DNA from: Labia minor
Lineage: Eukaryota; Arthropoda; Insecta; Dermaptera; Spongiphoridae
Assembly (NCBI GenBank): GCA_963082975.1
Contig: OY720348.1
Location: 58,441,461-58,505,460, forward strand
Direction: 5' to 3'
DNA length: 64,000 nucleotides
Shown one piece after another: positions 46,059 through 57,916 of the stretch. The notes under the pieces were generated by a model, which saw only the letters and a list, made by a program, of their open reading frames with translations, did no database searches and was not told where the DNA came from. The translations under genes and the position numbers were made by a program. The number at the start of each line of letters is the position of its first letter. Positions within the stretch are counted from its first letter, which is position 1.

Positions 46059-46257
46059 AAATTTTGTAAAGAATGTATCAGAAGTTTAGTGTCTAACATT
46101 CTGGCGTATTGCGCATGCGTATATCTGTCGTGTCGGGTAGTTTTCGAACGGTCGGGTCGATCTCACGGGTCGGGTCGTTTTGGAATCTCACGCGAGTTCT
46201 ATACTTTTTCCCCATCCCGCAAAAGTGCTCAACTCCGCTAAAGAAGTTTTCACTTCA
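46059..46257 (+). repeat. 199-bp local duplication, right copy
   Basis: Partner of 44501-44699; continues into the rest of the piggyBac relic. Confidence 0.85.
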
Positions 46258-46496
46258 AAATTATTGCGCCCACCTCGTCGAAATATTATGTGTGTCATTT
46301 TTGGCTCATCAATTATTTTAATCGTATCCAAGACTACTTTCGTCCCTACAGATACTCCTAGTTCTCGAGTTATATCTTTGCCACAATAAAAATCAAAATT
46401 ATAACAATATCTACTAGGACCGCACAGAGCTCATAATTTGTTACCAAAGCGAATTGGTTTTCCTTTTATGAACTGTTTCAGGCCATTAAGACCAAA
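46188..46496 (-). pseudogene. piggyBac-like transposase fragment (copy B)
   Basis: Duplicate of 12,779-13,087, with the same in-frame stop in KLWALCG and a few extra replacements (HND region reads LNG). Confidence 0.8.
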
Positions 46497-47045
46497 TTAT
46501 TTTATTATCATTTCATTTTATTATTATATTTTCTTCAAATTGTCCAAATTGAATGAAAGAATTTTGAATATTATTTAAAAGGGGCAGACTTTAATTTTAT
46601 TAGTTTTACGTTTTTAAACAAGTTTGTTATCGTTAAAGTGGTTAAAAAGTTTATAAAATAATATACCATCGAATATGCAAATTGTAATATTTTATTAATA
46701 TTATTAATATTATATTAATATTTTTTTTTAAGAGTTGTGAAAAAAAAATTACAATTTTTCAAACATATATTTTAATTTAATAAAACAGTAATGAATATGA
46801 AAGATAAATAAAAAAAAATAAATTAAGCAGTTAATCACTGAATCCAGCATAAAATAGTGGAAAATTTTTTTTAATTTTCAAGAAGTGTTGAAAAAAAAAT
46901 TATATAAATAATTACAAGCATTAAATGAAACAAAAGAACAACAAATCTTTTAAAATAGTATGTACAATAAAAAATAAACATTTAATTAACAAAATGAAGA
47001 ATTAAAAAAATAGTAGTTAAAATGGACTAAATTCCAATATGAATT
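46497..47045. other. 3' flank of K3 (copy B)
   Basis: Counterpart of 13,088-13,635. No gene. Confidence 0.5.
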
Positions 47046-47459
47046 TTAGGCTGGAGCAATGCACCCATCTTTTAAAGCTTCCAGGAGCAATTTCACTTTA
47101 TCGAGCCCATGAATTATGATGCGCGTAATATATTCATCCTCATCGTCAGAAATTAAATCATATTTGTCGTTGGCCTTAACTAAGATCACAAATTTCGGAT
47201 TTTTCATTAACCAACTATACAAATTATCGTATTCTATCAAAATATATTCCGCCTCTGGAAATGTGGATTTCACATCGTCAACATACATTTTAACGAATGC
47301 TATAAATAAAAAGGGTGATTAGATTGATGAAAAAGTTTATAAATCGTCCTGGAATAAGATTTACATACCTTCGAATAATTCGTCTCTAGTTTCGAAATTA
47401 AAAACAGTAGGATTTTCAAGGAAATTCCAAACCAAGATAAGTTCTGGGTCCTTAATCAT
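47046..47459 (-). CDS. K3 duplicate (114 aa)
   Basis: Exons complement(47369..47459) and complement(47046..47299). Protein identical to copy A. TATAAAAG at 47536-47543; shared block at 47691-47770. It and the next gene lie between the two inverted hAT copies. Confidence 0.82.
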
Positions 47460-47873
47460 TTTTTAAATTCGAAAATAAAAATCTAAAAGAACTTAAATCA
47501 ATTGATCAGCCAATTCAGAAGGAATCACAAATCGTCTTTTATAAAGTTTATAAAATTTAATTTATTATAAGATATTGAAGAAAGGAGAAGAAATCGAATT
47601 GATTTCTCAAAAAATGTTTACTGAAATTCTTTTCTTTCAATAATTTTTTGTAAAATTAATTGGCCAACGAGACGCCAATTATTAACAATCACTTTAAGAT
47701 TGTACGCCTGTTAATTAATTTAATAAATAAATTAATTAATAATTAATTGGCCAGATAGCGCTCTAGTATCATTTCTAGATAATAAATTGATAATTAAAAA
47801 TAAATAAATATATTTGGAAACCTGTGGAATAGAAAAATTTAATAAAATATAGAAAATAGAAGAAAAAAAATCC

Positions 47874-48280
47874 AATTACAAATTGTTAAGATTACAGACA
47901 GACAGACCGACAGAAAAGTGAAATTAATAAAGAGCGTATAAAAAGGAAGACAATAACTGCTTCTTGCCATTGTAATAGAATCTTTTCTATTTGTCCGATT
48001 GTACATACACTCTATTAAAGATTTCCCACTATATTTAACTAATTCTGCAGTTATCTCATCTATTATTTTCAAATCATAGGTTCCCCAAACTTGTTTGTGT
48101 CGTAGACCACTTGCCATGTTTTTCGGTTTTGGGTAGACACCCTACTTAACCTGAAATTGAGTTTTTATAAAAAAATTTTACCTTTTTTAAGAGCCTTATT
48201 GTATCGGGAAAAAATTTATTTTTTTTAGGGCCTTATTGAAAAATTGAAAATGTTTAAGACTGGTTGGAAACCACTGCTGT
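47874..48280 (-). pseudogene. LINE relic and R4 repeat between K3 and N2 (copy B)
   Basis: Bases 47,880-48,117 give an open minus-strand frame with DEITAELVKYSGKSLIECMY, the best-preserved copy of this possible reverse-transcriptase piece. R4 follows to 48,280, ending GGTTGGAAACCACTG. Confidence 0.45.
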
Positions 48281-48630
48281 GAAGATGAGAATTCATTTCT
48301 TGTAGTTTATGAACATTATGTAAAAATAATCAGAAATCATTTTTCTTGGAAATTATTATTAGTTATTGTGTTGTATTTGCAAGGGCAGAACTAAGCCTAA
48401 AGTATTTTAAAAAATTTTAATTAAAAAGTGAAAAATATGATTAAATTATTCTACGCCATTATTCTATATCACTTTTGAAAATCCTTAAAAATATTGTTGA
48501 CGACGATTTGAAATTATCAAAGTTAAAAATTAATTTTATTTTCTATTTTCAATATTTTAATCAATTTTTTCTATTCCACATCTTTCAAAATATATTTATT
48601 TATTTTTAATTGTCAATTTTCATTTATAAA

Positions 48631-48710
48631 TGAAACTAGAGCGCTATCTGGCCAATTAATTATTAATTAATTGAATTCTGAAATTAATTAACATGCGTAC
48701 AATCTTAAAG
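48631..48710 (+). promoter_or_regulatory. Shared upstream block of N2 (copy B)
   Basis: AGCGCTATCTGGCCAATTA, TAATTAAT repeats, GCGTACAATCTTAAAG. Confidence 0.5.
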
Positions 48711-48910
48711 AAATAATTAATAATTAACATCACATTGTTACAAATTCATTGGTAATTCCTTCGGAGAAAGAATCATTTTCCAATATAACATTTCTTCTCC
48801 TCTTTGCGATTTATTATATGAAATAAATTCTGTTTAATTCGATTGCAATTCTTTTTTGAATTGAATTCAACTGATTGAATTAAAGTTGAGTCTAATTTTC
48901 ATTTGAAAAC

Positions 48911-49301
48911 ATGATCAATTTCACAGAACTTGTCTTGAAATATGAAAATGGTGGAAATCCTTTAATATTATATTGCCAAAATAAGGAAGTATTATTTGAT
49001 GGTATGTAAATCTTATTCCACTCTTATTTTTAACCATTCCCATTCATTTATTCTCCCTCTTTTTTTAGCTGTTTGTAAGAAGTATGTTGAAGATTTTACA
49101 TCCAGACATCCAGAGACGCTTACCGTTGTAATCACCTACGACATTTTGAAGGAATGGATATGGCAAATCCCCACATTCCAGATTTATGTCAAAGTGAACG
49201 ACAACAAATATAATTGTTCATTAGAAGATCAGGACGATTTGATTCAAGATTTCTTAATGGCAGGGTTTAATAAAGTGAAAAAATGGGTTGTTTGTCTTTA
49301 G
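48911..49301 (+). CDS. N2 duplicate (107 aa)
   Basis: Exons 48911-49001 and 49069-49301. Differs from 15,476-15,866 by NGADP to NGGNP in the exon 1 turn; both nucleotide changes alter the protein. Splice sites and the C-terminus KKWVVCL are retained. Confidence 0.82.
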
Positions 49302-49690
49302 TAATTTATATATTTTTTAATATATAATATTTTCAATATTATATAATATTTATTAATTGGAATTTATAATTCTATTAAAATATAATATATGTGTATATAT
49401 TAATAAAATTTACTAGATAGTCGAGTGGAGACAATCCATATTTTTTATAATATTCAAACACACTTGTAAACCACCCCAGTGATTTAGTAAAAAAACTTTT
49501 AATCCCATCTAGTGAACGTAGACTTAAAATAAAAAAAAAGTTCCTTCCCAGTGATTCCATAGCTAGATTCTAATTCCAACCTCAAACTATTTGATTACAA
49601 AGTAAAGGAAACATCCACTGTGATTATTATAAACAAACAATTTATTTAATGTTATTTTGTAACAGCTTGTAAATTTATATAATTAAAAAA
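49302..49690 (+). pseudogene. Residual jockey-like LINE 3' end (copy B)
   Basis: The R1 end GATAGTCGAGTGGAGACA at about 49,417 is followed by a shortened LINE: SDLVKKLLIPSSERRLKIK and the 3' UTR only. The twin-primed LINE of copy A is absent here. Confidence 0.65.
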
Positions 49691-49764
49691 AAAGAAATTT
49701 TAATAAATAAATGAATAATTTAGTAATCTTAAAACAAATGATATTTAAAATGATATTAATAATA

Positions 49765-49935
49765 TTACATTTTGAAAGAATGGATATGACAAACCCTCAA
49801 ATTCCTGATTTATGTCAAAATGAACAACAAATATGATTGTTCATTAGAAGTATAGGAAGATTTGATTCAAATTTTTTTAATGGCAGGGTTTTATAAAGTG
49901 CAATCCTTCCTGGATGAGTCAGGTAGGCAATAATG
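49765..49935 (+). pseudogene. N-gene remnant: 3' half of exon 2 (copy B)
   Basis: From TTTTGAAAGAATGGATATG to CCTGGATGAGTCAGGTAGGC and the trailer. Longer than copy A's version, which has lost the last part. It carries stops. Confidence 0.75.
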
Positions 49936-50246
49936 ACTCCCACTCATTCCTAAATATCCTGCTATTTTTTATAATTTTTTTTAATATACTCTTTTCCATT
50001 TTGTATAGTTGTTTTTTTAACTTTGTTTCTTGCAATTCAATGTTTGTCTTTCTACAAATAAAAAACTAATTAATTTATATTTCGGTATAATTTTTTAAAC
50101 AATTCTTAAAATTTAATTGATACAATTATTAAAATAATTTATAGTAAACGTCTTCAAATAAAAAATATAATTAATTCAGTATTATTTATCATTTATATAT
50201 TTTGAATATTTATATTGCATTAAAATAATCATAATAATTATTATCA
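49936..50246. other. N-type 3' flank, up to the Helitron
   Basis: Counterpart of 17,140-17,441. It ends TTATTATCA exactly at the Helitron start. No gene. Confidence 0.6.
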
Positions 50247-50610
50247 TCTATATATATAAAAAAAGGTTTTTGTCTGCACATTGCTCAGAATTTAAAAATT
50301 TTTGCATATCTTCGCGTTTCATGACCTCTAGAATCAAAAAGTGACTTTAGAATTTTTCATGTCTGTCTGTCGGTCTGTCTGTCTGTCTGTCCGGAAAATT
50401 ACTATTTTATAGACTCAGAATTGGCTGAACCGATTTCTATGAAATTACATCACAATATTCTTATATACCCCTAGAGTAACATAGGCTATAAATTTTATTA
50501 ATATTTAATCAATAACCGCAGAAATTAATTTTTTAAAGTTTATATGATTCTCCGTGTTGTTCATTCAAGAGCGTCTATCGGCTCACTGTCCCTAGCGGAA
50601 GCATTTTAAA

Positions 50611-52149
50611 CAGTGGCGCAACCAGGGGGGGGGGGGGTTTGGGGGTTAAACCCCCCCCAGGAGAGAAAAAAAATAATAATTGCTCTATATTCAGTGGCGC
50701 AACCAGGGGGGGTTTTGGGGGTTAAAACCCCCAGGAGAGAAAAAAAAAATAATTGCTGTATATTATGTTTTCAAATAGAAAAGAAAAAAATTCTTAAAAT
50801 ATAACTTAGTGTATAATAAAAAAGTTTTTTTTTATTAATACATGTGGAAATTGATACCGAGGTCAAGGGATGTTTCGAGCTCCTCACTCCACTTCCTTAT
50901 CCCTGGTTGTAAAATTTAACAGAGGGATAGCGGAAACGCAGGCCCTCACCCCCACAGGGCCTTTGGTGACGTCCAGGAGAAAGTCTCCCCCCTTCTCCAC
51001 CACAACGGGTAGGGCATTTGTAAATAAACCATTTTATAGAAATTCGCAAACAAGAAGTTGCTCTATCGAGAACATTTACCCTAGACACCAATTCAACCCC
51101 TTCCACATTGCTACATACATTAATTGCTAATTTCATAAAGATTATGAAGCGAAGACTAATTTCAGATTTTTTTCAAAATAAGAAAAACAAGAAAGGTAAG
51201 ATTTAAATTTTTTTTTTAACTTAGTGAATTAATTCTTAAATACTTTTCCATTTAAGAATTAGATAGTGAAGCTGGACCTTCAGAAACAACAGATTGTGTT
51301 AATAGCAATAGCGAAGAAGACAATAAAGAAATAGTTGATTTCACAACTGAAAAGGTTAATTTTTTTTATTTGTTTATATATATTAACCCATTTGTAGAGC
51401 CAGCGTTCCCAAATGGGAACATTTATTTTTATACACCAAAAACCCTTTCAAAAATATTTTTTTCTATATTTATCTACATGATATCTGGTCACCAATGGGT
51501 TAAAATCGAATTTCATTTTTTCACGTAGCCAGGAAAGAGGCAGGGGGGGGGATTCGTGAGCTTCAGTTCCCACACATAAAATCTATTTTTTTCTAAATTT
51601 TCTTAAGTTTAATTTTTTCAAATTATCCTACCACTACGGGCGGACGAAAAGCTTTCGACATCTTAAAGTAGTTTATTATAAATAACTCCTTTATTATTAA
51701 GTTTAGGTAAAAATGAATATAATGAAACTTTTAGTAAATGCGATTTCCTCTAAATTTAATACGATAGTATGATAATTCTCATAAAAATCGGAATTTATAA
51801 AGAAATTCAATAAAATGTGTTTTGACACCTCTTTAAACTAGCATTACTTATGGTCCCATCTTGTCCAAAAACAATCCAATCCCCGCCCATCATTCCAAAA
51901 AAAACATCTAAATATCAAATCCCAAGATAATATTTCATTTCGTTTAGACTTAATTTTGGTAACGAACGGCCGGCCGGATCAAAATTTTTTTTTGCAAGTT
52001 TGGATTCAGAACCGTCTGAAAAGTGGAAATCTCGAAGAATCTCGGAGCAAAAATTTGTCTTTGAGTGAGCCCGCGGGGGGGGGGGGCATAGGAAGGTGGA
52101 GCGGGTAGTCAAAACCCCCCCCCAGGAGCAAATTCTGGTTGCGCCACTG
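50611..52149 (+). mobile_element. hAT DNA transposon inside the Helitron
   Basis: Inverted ends CAGTGGCGCAACCAG and CTGGTTGCGCCACTG. Flanked by a perfect 8-bp duplication ATTTTAAA (50603-50610 and 52150-52157). 1,539 bp, too short for a full transposase. The first end is repeated once inside at about 50,694. Contains C and G runs near both ends. Confidence 0.92.
51144..51355 (+). pseudogene. hAT transposase N-terminal exons
   Basis: ATG at 51144 gives MKRRLISDFFQNKKNKK. A 61-bp GT-AG intron (51196-51256) follows, then LDSEAGPSETTDCVNSN and EEDNKEIVDFTTEK up to a GTTAAT donor. The basic start followed by an acidic linker is the usual beginning of hAT transposases of the ZMYM/KIAA1586 kind. 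The BED finger, catalytic core and dimerisation region are gone. The call rests on position, style and the element's ends. Confidence 0.55.
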
Positions 52150-52157
52150 ATTTTAAA

Positions 52158-52985
52158 CAATGAATTATCATAGCCATTCCCAATCAAAGAATTATTATTA
52201 TATTTCACTTTTTATTTTAAATTCTAATATTCAAATATCAATTGAATTAGATAATTTATTCTAAAAGTTCCCATTTTAATTAATTTAATAAAATATTTAG
52301 ATCCTATTTATATTAACTTAATTTTTATTTATTCTTTCTAATATTTGAATATTTCTTCTTTTCTATTTGAAAGAGTGAAAGGTTAAAAAATCTCGCTAAG
52401 AACATTCAATATTTATATACAAAAATTATTCAGAGTCTTGGCAAAGCGTATCACTCACAATCAGTGTAAATTGAAATTTATATAAATTAACAAAGTGAAA
52501 ATTTTTATTTGTTTAAATTTTATTACAATGAATCAAAAAAATTAAATATATAGATCACATGATTAAGAGAAGCAAGAAACTTGAGAGAATATAACTGTTG
52601 GACGGAGGTCGGACATGACAGAAACTGTAAGCGAAATCTTCATGTTGCGACTAATAATTTTCAAATCTCCTAGCCCCACAGAATTAGATAAGTTTCTTTT
52701 AAGGGAGGAAATTAACTATGATCTAGAAAAATTAATAAATGAACTTAATAATAAAAAAACAAATAAATCAATTAATTTAAATTAATACTATTAATGAATG
52801 TATATATTGTTAATTTATCTATAGTTTTATACCGTTAATTTTTATAAATTGTCTCAAGTCTCTATTTTTGCATTTTCTCAAGTTTCATTATAATTAAAAA
52901 TATTCAATAATAATCTAACAATGAAAATAAAATATCAAAATGTAATGATCAAGAAATATTATACTATTATAACATAGAAAATACT
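52158..52985. other. Helitron interior, unassigned
   Basis: A+T-rich. A coding-like run at 52,650-52,785 (TELDKFLLREEINYDLEKL, then stop) is unrecognised and may be a captured fragment. Nothing else was seen. Confidence 0.4.
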
Positions 52986-53930
52986 TAAGAACCATAGGCG
53001 GTGGAAATATTAGGAGATATCATTGCGGGTTCAGGCCAAATCGATCAACATTAATTAAGATATTATCATTATGACAGATATTAGGAAAAAAATCGCGAAT
53101 TCAATATTTCTGTTCACTAATTATTTGTAGACTTTAGTAAAACATACGCATGACTCAATATAGATCAGCATAAACTTTTTCAAATTTTGATCTTCAAATT
53201 TGTCTTGAAGGTAGTAAAGAAAGAGTAAGATGCGGAAATCAATTGTAAAATATTAGGTTACCCAGACGACTTAAATATAATAGGAGATTCGGCAATTGCA
53301 ATTATACAGATAGCGAGGAAAAATTAATGGAGGTTTGAAATTAATAGTGATAAGAAAAAATATTTAGTAACAAAGAGGAAGAGTATTAACATACAAAATC
53401 TTAAGATACAAAATGTAGAATTTGAATATGTTGAAAAATTGAATGTAATCACAAAGGATAATAATATTTGAGAAGAATTTAAATCGGGGTTGCAATCGGG
53501 AAACGCCTGTTATCTTGAAATAAAGAGGTTTATCTCATCAAAATTATATCAAAGGGAATATATAAAAAAATTATTTTGCCTGTAGGATAGGATTCTTCCC
53601 TGCATTTATTGGCCAAAGAAAGATGAGGTCACCGGGGAATGGGGGAGACTGCATAATAAGAAATTGCATGGCCTCTCTGTATCTTCAGAAATAGTTAGGG
53701 TTATAAAAGGGAAAAAGCTGCGATAAGCAGGGCACGTTGCTAGAATGGGAGAGGAAAAATATATTGGTGGGGAGAGACCGATTAGAAAACGTCCGCTTGG
53801 AAAACCAATGACGCGTAGGAAGGGACGTAAGAGAGATGGGACAAGGGCTCAGGATAGGGACACTTGGAGAAATGTGGTTGTTGCGGCTAAGAACTTTCGA
53901 GTATCTTTGAGCCACATAGATAGATAGATA
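52985..53930 (+). pseudogene. LINE reverse-transcriptase fragment in the Helitron
   Basis: Reads with frame breaks: CGFRPNRST (RT motif), later SDKKKYLVTKRKS and FEYVEKLNVITKDNN, GNACYLEIKRFISSKLY, and finally AGHVARMGEEKYIGG, RPLGKPMTRRKGRKRDGTRA and DTWRNVV, the C-terminus of arthropod endonuclease/RT LINEs. Ends in a (GATA)n tail at 53,918-53,930. It either inserted into or was captured by the Helitron; internal pieces between the motifs are missing. Confidence 0.75.
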
Positions 53931-54240
53931 TAACATATACAATAATAATAATATATATAATTAATTTACTGATTAAATTGAAATATATTTTAAATATAAA
54001 CACAAAAAGAAATGAATGTTTTATGTAATATACGGATTGAAACAAAATGGATGAAAACCTTTAACTACTTTCAACCAAATACGATGTATCACTCGGGGGT
54101 ACAGGGGGCGGAGCCCCCGTCTAGGTGTGAAGAGCGCCGAAGGCGCTCTGAGCAGCTAGTTTAAAATAAAAAAAGAATGTGTTTTTCAAAAATCATATAC
54201 CTATATATAATATTTCAAATCAAACATACATAGATATACA

Positions 54241-54470
54241 CAGTAGTGTAGGATGATCTATAATTTTGGGGGGCAGGGGGGAAAATTTTGGCAAAATAAA
54301 TTATTTATTAATACATAAAGTTTAGACTATACTTATACGAAATTTAAAGATGTTATTTTACTTTTGGGTTCTCAGTTACACAAAACTATTCACTTTTAAA
54401 TTTATTTTTTGTACAATGTTTTTTTTTTGGGTGGGGGGGTGGCACGTGCCCGCCCGGCCCGACGACACTT
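54241..54470 (+). mobile_element. R3 hAT-like element (copy B)
   Basis: CAGTAGTGTAGG to GACGACACTT, with perfect GATATACA duplications at 54233-54240 and 54471-54478. Counterpart of 17,522-17,757. Confidence 0.6.
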
Positions 54471-54487
54471 GATATACATATATAATT

Positions 54488-55746
54488 ACCGACCGACGAT
54501 AGTAAAGGAGGTATTGTTTTCACACCAAATTTCACATGTGGAGATTTTTACATATCTCCACGAATCATGCATTTTCTAAAAAGAATAAGTTGACCTGTGG
54601 CCAGGTCCGAACCGACCGACGGTTTGAAATAAATTAATTTCCAGCTACAGAAACAATTTCAAATAATTTGAATATATCTATTAATGTAATAAAAAACAGA
54701 TATGGATACATAAATAATAAATATAAACATTTTTAATTTTATTTTATTTATAATATATATGCAAGACCAGGCTGTGACGTCATGCGTGGCTGGATGACGT
54801 CATATAATTTTAAATCAAGAAAAAACTAATAAATATGATTTTTTTCGAGGATAAAACCAATATAAAATGCATGATTCGTGGTGATATATAAAAAAATCTC
54901 CTTTGGTGTGAAAATAACCCTTTCCTTCCTATCGTCGATCGCTAATACTACCACTTCCGGTTTCCGGAATTGCACCAAAAGTTGATCAATTCATCCCACT
55001 GATGCATTAAGTAAATATACCAAATTTCATCAAAATCGGTTGAGCTGTACTTCAGGCTGTACACATCTATACGGACGGACAGACGGACGGACGGACAGAC
55101 GGACAGACATCATGGTAAAAATACTTTTTTCTGTTTAGAAAATGCATGATTCGTGGAGATATGTAAAAATCTCCACATGTGAAATTTGGTGTGAAAACAA
55201 TACCTCCCTTACTATCGTCGGTCGGTAAAAAAGTATTTTTAGCATGATGTCTGTCCGTCCGTCCGTATAGATGTGTACAGCCTGAACGGCTCAACCGATT
55301 TTGATGAAATTTGGTATATTTACTTAATGCATCAGTGGGATGAATTGATCAACTTTTGGTGCAAATCCGGAAACCGGAAGTGGTAGTATTAGCGATCGAC
55401 GATAGGAAGGGAAGGGTTATTTTCACACCAAATTTCAAATGAGATTTTTTACATATCACCACGGATCATGCACTTTGTATTGGTTTTATCCTCGAGAAAA
55501 ATCATCTTTATTAGTTTTTTGCCAATTTAAAATTATATGACGTCATCCAACCATTCATGAGGTCACAGCCTGGTCTTACATATATATTATAAATAAAATA
55601 AAATTAAAAATATTTACGTTATATCCATATCTGTTTTTTATTACATTAATAGATATATTAAAATTATTTGAAATTGTTTCTTTAGCTGGAAATTAATTTA
55701 CTTCAAACCGTCGGTCGGTTTGGACATGGCCACAGGTCAACTTATT
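54488..55746. mobile_element. R2 fold-back cluster, three pieces
   Basis: Bases 54,488-54,580 are an inverted R2 end (ACCGACCGACG first). Bases 54,586-55,226 are a full R2 with a long GGAC/GACA run. Bases 55,227-55,746 are an inverted R2 lacking its outer end, joined at AAAAAAGTATTTTTAGC. The outside sequence continues the K4 upstream flank, so the cluster is an insertion absent from copy A. Confidence 0.8.
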
Positions 55747-56564
55747 TTTTTTTTACATTTGTATATTTTAAGACAAGTTTTAGATTCATTTTTAAATAAA
55801 TTCAAACAAATATTTAAATTGCCTTTATTTATACATTATTAATTTGTATTAACTTTGTTTGTTCCTAACTTCATGAATATATTTTTTTTTTTTATTTTTT
55901 TTTTTTGTTTTTTTTATTATGTCAAGAAAGTCAAAATCGTTTTTAAAAAAAAAATAATTAATATTTATATTATTATAAATAATATTAATAATAATAATAA
56001 AAATAATAATAATATTATTTGTACAATGTTTTTTTTTTTTTTGGGGGGGGGGGTGGCACGTGCCCGCCCGGCCCGACGACACTTGATATACATATATAAT
56101 TTTTTTTTTACATTTGTATATTTTAAGACAAGTTTTAGATTCATATTTAAATAAATTCAAACAAATATTTAAATTTCATTTATTTATACATTATTAATTT
56201 GTATTAACTTTGTTGCTAACTTCGTGAATATATTTTTTTTTTTATTTTTTTTTTTTGTTTTTTTTATTATGTCAAGAAAGTCAAAATCGTTTTTAAAAAA
56301 AAAATAATTAATATTTATATTATTATAAATAATATTAATAATAATAATAATAATAGTAATAATAGCAATATGAATACTATTTTCCAAAGCAACTTTGCAA
56401 CATTGTAACGTCATCATTAATATTTATTTCAACCCGTTCTTTCTATTATAAGTGAAGATCGTTTTTTTTTAAATGACATTTAATAAATTATTATAATTTG
56501 AGAAATCAATTCTATTTCATCTCCTCTCTTCAATCTATTCTATTAAATTAGATGTAATAAACTT
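55747..56564 (+). other. K4 upstream flank with a local tandem duplication (copy B)
   Basis: The stretch from TTTACATTTGTATATTTTAA to the (AAT)n is present twice (55,750-56,012 and 56,107-56,355). Between them is a partial R3 (56,020-56,085, with a G run and GGCACGTGCC). Copy A has it once. No gene. Confidence 0.6.
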
Positions 56565-56572
56565 TATAAAAG
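56565..56572 (+). promoter_or_regulatory. TATA box of K4 (copy B)
   Basis: TATAAAAG, 81 bp before the ATG, as in copy A. Confidence 0.6.
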
Positions 56573-56645
56573 ACGTTTTCTGATTCCTTGGTGAATTGGC
56601 TTCAACTGATTTTTTTCTTTCGGATATTAATTTTAAAATAATAAA

Positions 56646-57041
56646 ATGATTAAAAACCCAGAAATTATGTTAGTTTGGCTCAGTGGAGATCCTAATGTAT
56701 TTCATTTCGAAACTAGAGAAGAATTATTCGACGGTATGTAAATCATATTCCAGCAAGATTTATAAATTTACTCATCAATCTAATCACCGTTTTTATTTGT
56801 AGCATTCGCCAAAATGTATGTTGACGAAGTTAAATCCACATTTCCAGAGGCGGAATATATTTTGATAGGATGCAATGAATTGCATAGTTGGTTAATGAAA
56901 CAACCGAAATTTCTCATCTTTGTTAAGGTGAACGACATATATCATTGTGTTTCTGACGATCGTAATGGTTATATTACGCTAATCATCCTTCAAGGGCTCG
57001 AGAAGGTGCGATCTCTCCTGAAAGATTTAAGAAACGGGTAG
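56646..57041 (+). CDS. K4 duplicate (108 aa)
   Basis: Exons 56646-56733 and 56803-57041. Identical to 18,324-18,719 except EFVLIG becomes EYILIG, two adjacent replacements. Other K genes also have YILI at this place, so copy A may be the changed one, or conversion may have acted. Confidence 0.82.
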
Positions 57042-57916
57042 AGATTACTTGAAAATTAAAAAAATTTTCTCACTATTTTACTGTGCATTCTTAAATTTTC
57101 AATAGGATATCCTATATTTTGTAGTTTCCATTTCCTCAGGATTTTGATCTCTTCTATTAAATAATTAACAGCTTGACACACTCAATTATTATATTAAAAT
57201 ATATTTTTTTATTAATTCTAATTTTTTTTCACAACTCTTAAAAAATCCAAATATTTTATTTGTATTATTTTATTGTTCATCGATAAAATATAAATTAATT
57301 AAATATTGGTGGTATTCTATGGTATATTTATTTCTTATTTTTTTATTGTGAATTAAAAGATTTATTGTTCTGATTATATTGCATTCATTTACCTTCTTAT
57401 TGGTAGTTTCCAATGTACCATTCCTTGTTTAAGAAAAAAACACAATTCATTTTTGACTTTTCTATGAAAATCAATCAATACAGGTCAAAATTCTTTAGTA
57501 CTTTAATTAATTATAAATAATTCATTTATTTATTTAAAATATGTCATACAATTTTTAAACTACATATTTGACTTCATAAAAAGGAAGAAAGATGTTAGAA
57601 ATAATACTAATTAACAGAGAATATATTTTTTTTATTTTAAATTGTTATTATTATTAATTTTTATTTAAAACAAAGTAGCCGAAAAATAAAAAATAAAAAC
57701 ATTAAACATTAAGCAAGTATTAAAAATGTTTTTTAATACATTGTTGCACGTTTCCCTAAAATGTAGCATTGCTCCTAATTAAAGAGGCCCATGGAGTCAT
57801 TTGGGGTAGCCAGTGCTGAACTAGATAATAATTCTAGACTACAAATTAACTTGGAGGAAACATATCACAATAAAACGAAAACATGTAGAAAACAGACTTG
57901 TTTTAAATAAAATATA
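57042..57916. other. 3' flank of K4 (copy B)
   Basis: Counterpart of 18,720-19,590. No gene. Confidence 0.5.

Larger units (their letters stand above)
50247..54159 (+). mobile_element. Non-autonomous Helitron, 3.9 kb
   Basis: Starts TCTATATATATAAAAAAAGG and ends with the hairpin AGAGCGCC-GAA-GGCGCTCT (54131-54149), ten bases, then CTAG. A second GGGGGCGGAGCCCCC hairpin precedes it. Copy A has the unoccupied site ATCA|TTTAAAA: the insertion is exactly between A and T with no target duplication. It carries no Rep/helicase. Contents: a nested hAT (50,611-52,149), an A+T-rich middle, and a LINE piece (52,985-53,930). Without the hAT it is about 2.4 kb. Confidence 0.92.

Noticed and set aside
53685-53942. 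85-aa minus-strand frame
   Set aside because: Antisense of the LINE C-terminus, which is the recognisable strand.
55849-56160. Phe/Asn-rich frames around the poly-G tract
   Set aside because: Homopolymer and microsatellite translation in the duplicated K4 flank.
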